Positions 59,395-64,000 of a stretch of 64,000 nucleotides of DNA are shown piece by piece (position 1 is the stretch's first letter; each line of letters starts with the position of its first letter). Made by a program: the position numbers and the translations under genes. The notes under the pieces were generated by a model. The model had not been told where the DNA came from, searched no databases, and was given only the letters and a program-made list of their open reading frames with translations. Origin of the DNA: Clostridioides sp. ES-S-0010-02 (GTDB taxonomy: Bacteria > Bacillota > Clostridia > Peptostreptococcales > Peptostreptococcaceae); assembly GCA_020641055.1 (NCBI GenBank), contig CP067345.1:3961317-4025316 (forward strand), given 5' to 3'.

Positions 59395-60156
59395 TTATTT
59401 AGCTCTTAAATTATTAGCTATTTGCCACATTTCATCAGCTGTCTTTATTCCTTTTGAATTCATTTGAAATGCTCTTTGAGTAGCTATTAAATCAACAAAT
59501 TCTTCTTGTAAAGAAACATTTGACCTTTCTCTGTAGCCTTGAACTATATCAACTTTTCCAACTTGTTTGACTTCTCCTGCATCAGTTGCAACAAATAGGC
59601 TATCTCCTTCAGATATAAAATTTTGAGTTCCTGTAGGCTCATACAAATTTATCGTTCCTATTTTTTTATTATCTACAAATAAATCTCCATTTCTTGAAAC
59701 GGTTAAGTTTGTATCAGTTATATTTGTATTATTGTAGTTATAACCTGCATCAAATTGGACATCTAGTATATTTCCACTATCATCTACAATCTTACCTAAA
59801 GCATCTACATTAAATCCACCATTTCTTGTATATGCATATGTCCCATCATTTCTTATGACTCTAAAGAATCCTTCTCCATCTATTGCCAAATCACTTTTAC
59901 TATTTGTTGGAGCTAATGCTCCTTGTTCATAATTTCTCATAGGAGCTGAGGCTTTAGAGCCAGTTCCAGTTGATATGTCTTTACCATTTGTCGGGTAAGA
60001 TGGTCTATTTAGTACTTCATCTACTAAATCAGAATATTCCATATTTAGCTTTTTATATCCTGTGGAATCAGTATTTGCTATATTATTAGATATTATATCT
60101 AGTTTACTTTGATTTGCTGATAAAGCTGTTTTACTAGTATAAAACATTGTGTACAT
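59395..60156 (-). CDS. flgG: Flagellar basal-body rod protein FlgG
   Basis: 253 residues. N-terminal rod motif ALSANQSKLDIISNNIANTDSTGYKKLN, the conserved DLAIDGEGFF, YTRNGGFNVDALG and C-terminal SNVSLQEEFVDLIATQRAFQMNSKGI. It forms the distal rod outside the membrane and is exported by the flagellar type III system. AGGAGGTG precedes the ATG. The paralogue flgG1 lies directly upstream and fliM directly downstream. Confidence 0.93.
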   Translation of the reverse strand: MYTMFYTSKTALSANQSKLDIISNNIANTDSTGYKKLNMEYSDLVDEVLNRPSYPTNGKDISTGTGSKASAPMRNYEQGALAPTNSKSDLAIDGEGFFRVIRNDGTYAYTRNGGFNVDALGKIVDDSGNILDVQFDAGYNYNNTNITDTNLTVSRNGDLFVDNKKIGTINLYEPTGTQNFISEGDSLFVATDAGEVKQVGKVDIVQGYRERSNVSLQEEFVDLIATQRAFQMNSKGIKTADEMWQIANNLRAK

Positions 60157-60176
60157 AAAAATTCACCTCCTATTAT

Positions 60177-60950
60177 CTATCTTACTGAACCAATCTCGCT
60201 TGCTATTTTTGCTAATTTAGAATCCATAGCTTGAATTATTTTTTGATTTGCTTCATATTCTCTTGAAATTGTCATCATATTATTGATTTCAGATACCATA
60301 TCTACATTAGATGACTCTATAGCATTTTGTATTGTATATGCATTATTTGCTTTTATAGCTCCTTCTCCAGAATACAGGTTATCGCCTTCTTTTTTTAGCT
60401 TATTATAGTCATTAAAATCTACCATATTAAATTTGTACATAGCATTTCCGTCCAGTGATATTGTATTATCATTTGCTACTTCAAATTTCTTATTTCCTAC
60501 ATTTATATGACCCACAGCACCAGTTACAGTATTTGTTCCAAGAACATAGTATCCTTCACTAGTTATAAGGTCTCCTTGATTATCTGTCCTAAAATTACCA
60601 TTTCTAGTATAAAACTGATTCCCAGCTGCATCACTAACCAAAAAGAACCCCTTACCTTGAATAGCTACATCCATTTTATTATCAGTCTGCTTTATAGGAC
60701 CTTGGTTAAAATTTGTAATAGTTTCATCCATGGAAATACCTGGACTTATTTCACCTATCTCTTGCTTTTGTTTAGTTCCATTTGCGTAGTTATTGTAAGC
60801 TTCTAATTTCAATGAATCAAAACTCTTGGTTAAAAGCTGTTTACTTTTATATCCATTAGTGTCCATATTGGCTAGGTTATTGACAACAACATTTTGCTTT
60901 TGTTGATTTGTTATCATAGCCGAAACTGCTGTATATAATCCTCTTATCAC
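60177..60950 (-). CDS. flgG1: Flagellar rod protein, FlgF/FlgG-like (FlgG1)
   Basis: 257 residues. Same architecture as FlgG: AVSAMITNQQKQNVVVNNLANMDTNGYKSKQ, DVAIQGKGFF, YTRNGNFRTDNQG and a C-terminal helix NVDMVSEINNMMTISREYEANQKIIQAMD. It probably is FlgF, the proximal rod. The start codon is GTG 60950 with GGAGG seven bases ahead. It sits 20 bases before flgG. Confidence 0.9.
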   Translation of the reverse strand: MIRGLYTAVSAMITNQQKQNVVVNNLANMDTNGYKSKQLLTKSFDSLKLEAYNNYANGTKQKQEIGEISPGISMDETITNFNQGPIKQTDNKMDVAIQGKGFFLVSDAAGNQFYTRNGNFRTDNQGDLITSEGYYVLGTNTVTGAVGHINVGNKKFEVANDNTISLDGNAMYKFNMVDFNDYNKLKKEGDNLYSGEGAIKANNAYTIQNAIESSNVDMVSEINNMMTISREYEANQKIIQAMDSKLAKIASEIGSVR

Positions 60951-60990
60951 ATTATGACCTCCTTTTTCGTAAATTGTTTAACAAGATTAT

Positions 60991-61176
60991 TTATTCTAAA
61001 ACTTTCATCTCACTTGAATATTTCATCCCTAATGCTCTGGCCTTTTTTTCTATCTCTGCTTTGCTCATATCATTATTACTAAAAAGCATTATACATAAAG
61101 TCGATATTAATATACCAATTCCTATTCCTAAAAGTACTTTTTTATCAAATAATAATATTCTTATATTTTGTAACAA
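60991..61176 (-). CDS. Small single-pass membrane protein in the flagellar operon
   Basis: 61 residues. One membrane segment (VLLGIGIGILISTLCIMLF, near residues 14-32), followed by MSKAEIEKKARALGMKYSSEMKVLE, a helix that resembles short MltG-like tails of clostridia. The start is TTG 61176, within the end of the SwrB-like gene, with poor ribosome site, so translation may depend on coupling. It is part of the operon between the SwrB-like gene and flgG1. The function is unknown. Confidence 0.65.
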   Translation of the reverse strand: MLQNIRILLFDKKVLLGIGIGILISTLCIMLFSNNDMSKAEIEKKARALGMKYSSEMKVLE

Positions 61177-61598
61177 CTCTTTATTAATGACAGCTCACCC
61201 TTTCCAATATGTAGCATCTTGCATATTTCCACATCATCATAACCAGAATTTATAAGATGTTTCACTTTAAGAGATAGCTCATTTTCTTGTTTTATTTCCT
61301 GTCTTGATTCTATAAAGATACTGTCTTTTTTTTCTTCATTAGTTTTTATTAAGTTATAATTTTCATAAACTTTTATATGATTATTACTTCTTATTTCAGC
61401 AAGTACTTTATCTAAAAAGAATCTTCTTTTTTCTGCAACTATCAATCTATCATTTGCCTCATATTCCTGTTCAAATATTTTGTCAAAGTACCTGTTATCT
61501 TTGTTTTTCGATTCCTTATGTAAATTTGCTATTATAGTTACTATTATCAAAATAGACACTACTATTAATATAATTTGTATCATCACATCAATCACCAT
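61161..61598 (-). CDS. SwrB-like membrane-anchored protein (DUF6115 type)
   Basis: 145 residues with an N-terminal membrane segment (IQIILIVVSILIIVTIIANL), a coiled-coil-like charged middle and a C-terminal small helix-turn-helix-like end, LINSGYDDVEICKMLHIGKGELSLI, characteristic of DUF6115. The gene follows fliA directly, the same place SwrB takes after sigD in Bacillus, where it stimulates the flagellar export apparatus. The role is inferred from position and build. An ATG at 61583 with GGTGA ahead may be the true start. Confidence 0.7.
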   Translation of the reverse strand: MVIDVMIQIILIVVSILIIVTIIANLHKESKNKDNRYFDKIFEQEYEANDRLIVAEKRRFFLDKVLAEIRSNNHIKVYENYNLIKTNEEKKDSIFIESRQEIKQENELSLKVKHLINSGYDDVEICKMLHIGKGELSLIKSCYKI

Positions 61599-62300
61599 CT
61601 ATATAGAATATTTAAGTTCTTTTATTTTGCTTCTCAAGTTTCTTATTGATTTTCTGTGGAGTTGTGAAACTCTTGATTCTGAAACACCTAGCACTTTTCC
61701 TATTTCCTTTAGATTTAAATCTTCATAATAGTACAGTGAAAGTATTAATTTTTCCTTTTCCTTTAAATTACAAATTGCTTGAGATAAAATTTCTAGTTTT
61801 TCTTCTTCCTCTATTACATTTGCTGGAATATCTTCATCTCTGTCACTTATTGTATCTTGTACAGTTTCATTTGTATCTTCAAAGATTACATGGTTTAATG
61901 ATACAATATTTAGCATGTCTATATTATTTTCGATATCATAAAGTTCCTTTTCTGAAATATTTAATTCATTCGCAATTTCATATGAAGTTGGCTCTCTTAA
62001 TAACTCAGCCTGCAATTTTTCTACTACTCTATTATATTTATTTACTTTAGTTAAATTATGCTTAGAGATTGGACTTTGATTTCTAATTTCATCTAATATA
62101 GCTGATTTTATTTTTATATAAGAGTAACTAGAAAATTTTGCTCCTTTTTCAACATCAAACTTATTTATTGCATCAATCAATCCAATAACTCCACTATTTA
62201 CTAAATCTTGATATTCAAAGCCTTTCCCAGGTATAAAAAATTTTCTTGCTATACTCTTTACAAGAGGCATATTCTCTTTTATTAATTCTTCTCTATTCAT
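61599..62300 (-). CDS. fliA: Flagellar sigma factor FliA (sigma-28)
   Basis: 233 residues, sigma-28 class. Region 2: DLVNSGVIGLIDAINKFDVEKGAKFSSYSYIKIKSAILDEIRNQ; region 3: EPTSYEIANELNISEKELYDI; region 4: ICNLKEKEKLILSLYYYEDLNLKEIGKVLGVSESRVSQLHRKSI. It directs RNA polymerase to late flagellar promoters and, in C. difficile, couples motility with toxin expression. TAAGGAGG precedes the ATG. It follows fleN by 13 bases. Confidence 0.95.
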   Translation of the reverse strand: MNREELIKENMPLVKSIARKFFIPGKGFEYQDLVNSGVIGLIDAINKFDVEKGAKFSSYSYIKIKSAILDEIRNQSPISKHNLTKVNKYNRVVEKLQAELLREPTSYEIANELNISEKELYDIENNIDMLNIVSLNHVIFEDTNETVQDTISDRDEDIPANVIEEEEKLEILSQAICNLKEKEKLILSLYYYEDLNLKEIGKVLGVSESRVSQLHRKSIRNLRSKIKELKYSI

Positions 62301-62313
62301 TAACTACGCCTCC

Positions 62314-63192
62314 TTAGCTTTTAAATATACTAAACATTTTTCTTAGTAGACCCTTATTCTCATCAATATCTTCTCTTGACTGACTTACCATTCTCTTTGC
62401 TATAGATATAATACACTTTGAAGCGCTACTTGTAGGATATTCCAGAATAAATGGTATCTGCTTTTTTACACATATTCCTACTTTTTTATCATCTATTATA
62501 TATCCATATAACTCTAAATTAAGATTTAAAAATTTGTCTACAACCATCTTTATTCTGTTGTATGTAGATTTTGCTTCTTCTAAATTTATTACCCTGTTGA
62601 TTATTATGTTTGCACTTCTCTTTATCCCAAAATTACTTATGGCCTTTAGTAAGCTATATGCATCAGTTAATGATGTTGGTTCTGGAGTTGTTATTAAGAA
62701 AAATTCAGTACTACAATATATAAATGACAATAGACTTTTACTCATACCAGCACCTGTGTCAATTATTATAAAATCGACATCATGAATCTGTTCTATGCTA
62801 TGTATAAACTTATTTCTTTGAGCTTCTGTAAAATCTTCTATATGATTAAGTGCAGAACCTCCAGAAATTATATTCACACCATATTTAGTACGTGAAATTA
62901 TATCTTCTATATTTTTTTCTCCATTAATTACATCAATTATCGTACCTTTTACATTTACACCCATTATTATATCTATATTTGACATTCCTATATCTGCATC
63001 TAATATAAGAACTTTTTTATTAAGCCTAGTCAAACAGATAGACAAATTTGTAGCGAGATTACTCTTTCCAACACCACCTTTCCCAGAAGCTATTGTAATT
63101 ATCTTAGGTGCATTCCCATTCTCCACTATAAATTCATCAAGTCCTCTTTTTTCTATTGCCATCTTTCTCAAGATTTGAGCTTGGTCAATCAT
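62314..63192 (-). CDS. fleN: Flagellar number regulator FleN/FlhG (YlxH)
   Basis: 292 residues, MinD/ParA-like ATPase. The deviant Walker A is ASGKGGVGKSNLATN near residue 34, followed by LILDADIGMSNIDI and DFIIIDTGAGMS (Walker B-like). The C-terminus has an amphipathic helix (DENKGLLRKMFSIFK) that should target the membrane. FlhG stimulates the GTPase FlhF to fix flagellar number and place. It overlaps flhF by four bases (ATGA), so they are coupled. Confidence 0.95.
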   Translation of the reverse strand: MIDQAQILRKMAIEKRGLDEFIVENGNAPKIITIASGKGGVGKSNLATNLSICLTRLNKKVLILDADIGMSNIDIIMGVNVKGTIIDVINGEKNIEDIISRTKYGVNIISGGSALNHIEDFTEAQRNKFIHSIEQIHDVDFIIIDTGAGMSKSLLSFIYCSTEFFLITTPEPTSLTDAYSLLKAISNFGIKRSANIIINRVINLEEAKSTYNRIKMVVDKFLNLNLELYGYIIDDKKVGICVKKQIPFILEYPTSSASKCIISIAKRMVSQSREDIDENKGLLRKMFSIFKS

Positions 63193-64000
63193 ATACTTTC
63201 AACTCCTAATAGTAATCTTATAATCTTATCTTCATTAGGTTTTATAATGTCATCAGGAACACTTTGCCCTATTGTAATATACGATATTGGTTTTTGTGCA
63301 TAATTCACTATGTTAAAGATGGAACCATATGTGATTGTTTCATCCAGCTTTGTAATTATTAAGCTTTTAAAGTTCACATTTCTATATGAATCTATAATTG
63401 CTTTTGTATCATTTTCTCTTGTTGTGCAATTCAAAACTAAGTGTATATTATCAGTTTCAGCTTTATCTATGAGATTTTTGATTTCTAATATTTGCATAGA
63501 ATTTTTATATCCTCTACCTGTAGTATCTATTAATACAACATCACAATCTTTCATCTCATCAAGTGCCAACTCCATCTCATCAGGGCTTATTACTCCTTTA
63601 AAAGGAATATTCATTATGTCAGTATATATCTTTAACTGCTCCACAGCGCCAATTCTATAGGTATCTATAGTTATTACACCTACTTTTTTATTTTCCTCAA
63701 ATACTAATTTTGCGGCTAACTTTGCTATTGTAGTTGTCTTACCTACTCCTGGTGGTCCAACTAGAGCGATTTTCCCATTTATCGTTGGATTTTCTATTTT
63801 AATCTTTTTCTTTAGACTTTCCACTAAATTTTTACTTGTATCAATTCCATTGAACTTCATCTCTTGTAAGTCAGTTCTTATGGACTCTACAATTTCTTCA
63901 TTTAACTCTAGATTTAGTAGGTTCTTACATATTTTATCTATATCATTGTCATTCTTATTATCAAACCCCATATTACTTATAATTGACTTTAATTGTTCTA
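63189..64000 (-). CDS. flhF: Flagellar biosynthesis GTPase FlhF (N-terminal part cut by window edge)
   Basis: The frame is open to the window edge, so the gene goes on upstream. The visible C-terminal part is the SRP-type GTPase: GPPGVGKTTTIAKLAA (G1), DTYRIGAVEQL (G2 region), DTTGRGYKN (G3) and TKLDET (G4). FlhF recruits the first flagellar parts to the pole or to defined sites at the membrane. An internal ATG at 63971 exists, but sequence before it (EQLKSIISN) resembles FlhF, so it is not the start. It overlaps fleN. Confidence 0.93.
   Translation of the reverse strand, partial: EQLKSIISNMGFDNKNDNDIDKICKNLLNLELNEEIVESIRTDLQEMKFNGIDTSKNLVESLKKKIKIENPTINGKIALVGPPGVGKTTTIAKLAAKLVFEENKKVGVITIDTYRIGAVEQLKIYTDIMNIPFKGVISPDEMELALDEMKDCDVVLIDTTGRGYKNSMQILEIKNLIDKAETDNIHLVLNCTTRENDTKAIIDSYRNVNFKSLIITKLDETITYGSIFNIVNYAQKPISYITIGQSVPDDIIKPNEDKIIRLLLGVESI

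Overview
The window comes from a low-GC, anaerobic, spore-forming member of the Clostridia. The gene order matches, from memory, the region of Clostridioides difficile between the end of the late flagellar operon and pcrA. Pointers are the rRNA operon spacer built of 42-bp modules, a late flagellar block of flhF, fleN, fliA, flgG1, flgG, fliM and fliN followed by htpG, the cbiMNQO cobalt transporter behind a B12 riboswitch, and a spore photoproduct lyase-like gene. The species name is an inference; no database was searched. Most genes lie on the minus strand, so operons read from high to low coordinates.

Layout from position 1. 1-3021: the N-terminal part of an M18 aminopeptidase gene behind the helicase gene pcrA. 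3.2-6.2 kb: cobalt uptake operon cbiM-N-Q-O, with a terminator and cobalamin riboswitch in its leader. 6.3-9.05 kb: a MoxR-type AAA+ ATPase and a VWA protein that resemble chelatase subunits. 9.2-9.8 kb: a DedA membrane protein. 9.99-14.88 kb: a 16S-23S-5S rRNA operon without tRNA, with a strong promoter. 15.4-18.2 kb: a Zn/Cd/Pb-type P-type ATPase and its ArsR/CadC-type repressor. 18.4-20.1 kb: a Met/Asn-rich repeat protein (possible spore or surface protein), the debris of a second copy of its 3' end, and a decayed cysteine-cluster gene. 20.2-26.1 kb: an unknown protein, a HAD phosphatase, a three-gene unit with a very cysteine-rich protein, and a divergent TetR/nitroreductase pair. 26.5-30.1 kb: two M20 peptidases flanking a glutamine amidotransferase-like protein. 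30.2-35.7 kb: ribose operon rbsR-K-B-A-C. 36-38.6 kb: biotin synthase under two BirA-like boxes, a small unknown protein, and a DUF362 ferredoxin-like protein.

38.9-50.7 kb is the accessory part. It holds a YxlEFG-like ABC exporter with an XRE regulator, a second XRE regulator, a broken acetyltransferase behind a MerR-type promoter, an XRE/DUF6442 pair with twin operators, a MATE exporter whose promoter sits inside a long inverted repeat, a divergent PPOX/HxlR pair, a CPBP protease-like protein, a broken AbiTii abortive-infection gene, and an IS3-family remnant. 50.3-54.4 kb holds DUF3788 and AraC/GyrI genes, the spore photoproduct lyase-like gene, and an iron-dependent alcohol dehydrogenase. 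54.7-64 kb carries htpG and then the distal flagellar operon, reading flhF, fleN, fliA, a SwrB-like gene, a 61-residue membrane protein, flgG1, flgG, fliM, fliN and a transmembrane TPR protein.

No complete new multi-gene system is proven here. The most promising leads are the duplicated repeat-protein tail whose non-coding hairpin is better conserved than its coding part, the cysteine-cluster operon, the photoproduct lyase-like protein that seems to lack its hydrogen-donor cysteine, and the FliM that starts after the usual CheY-binding peptide.
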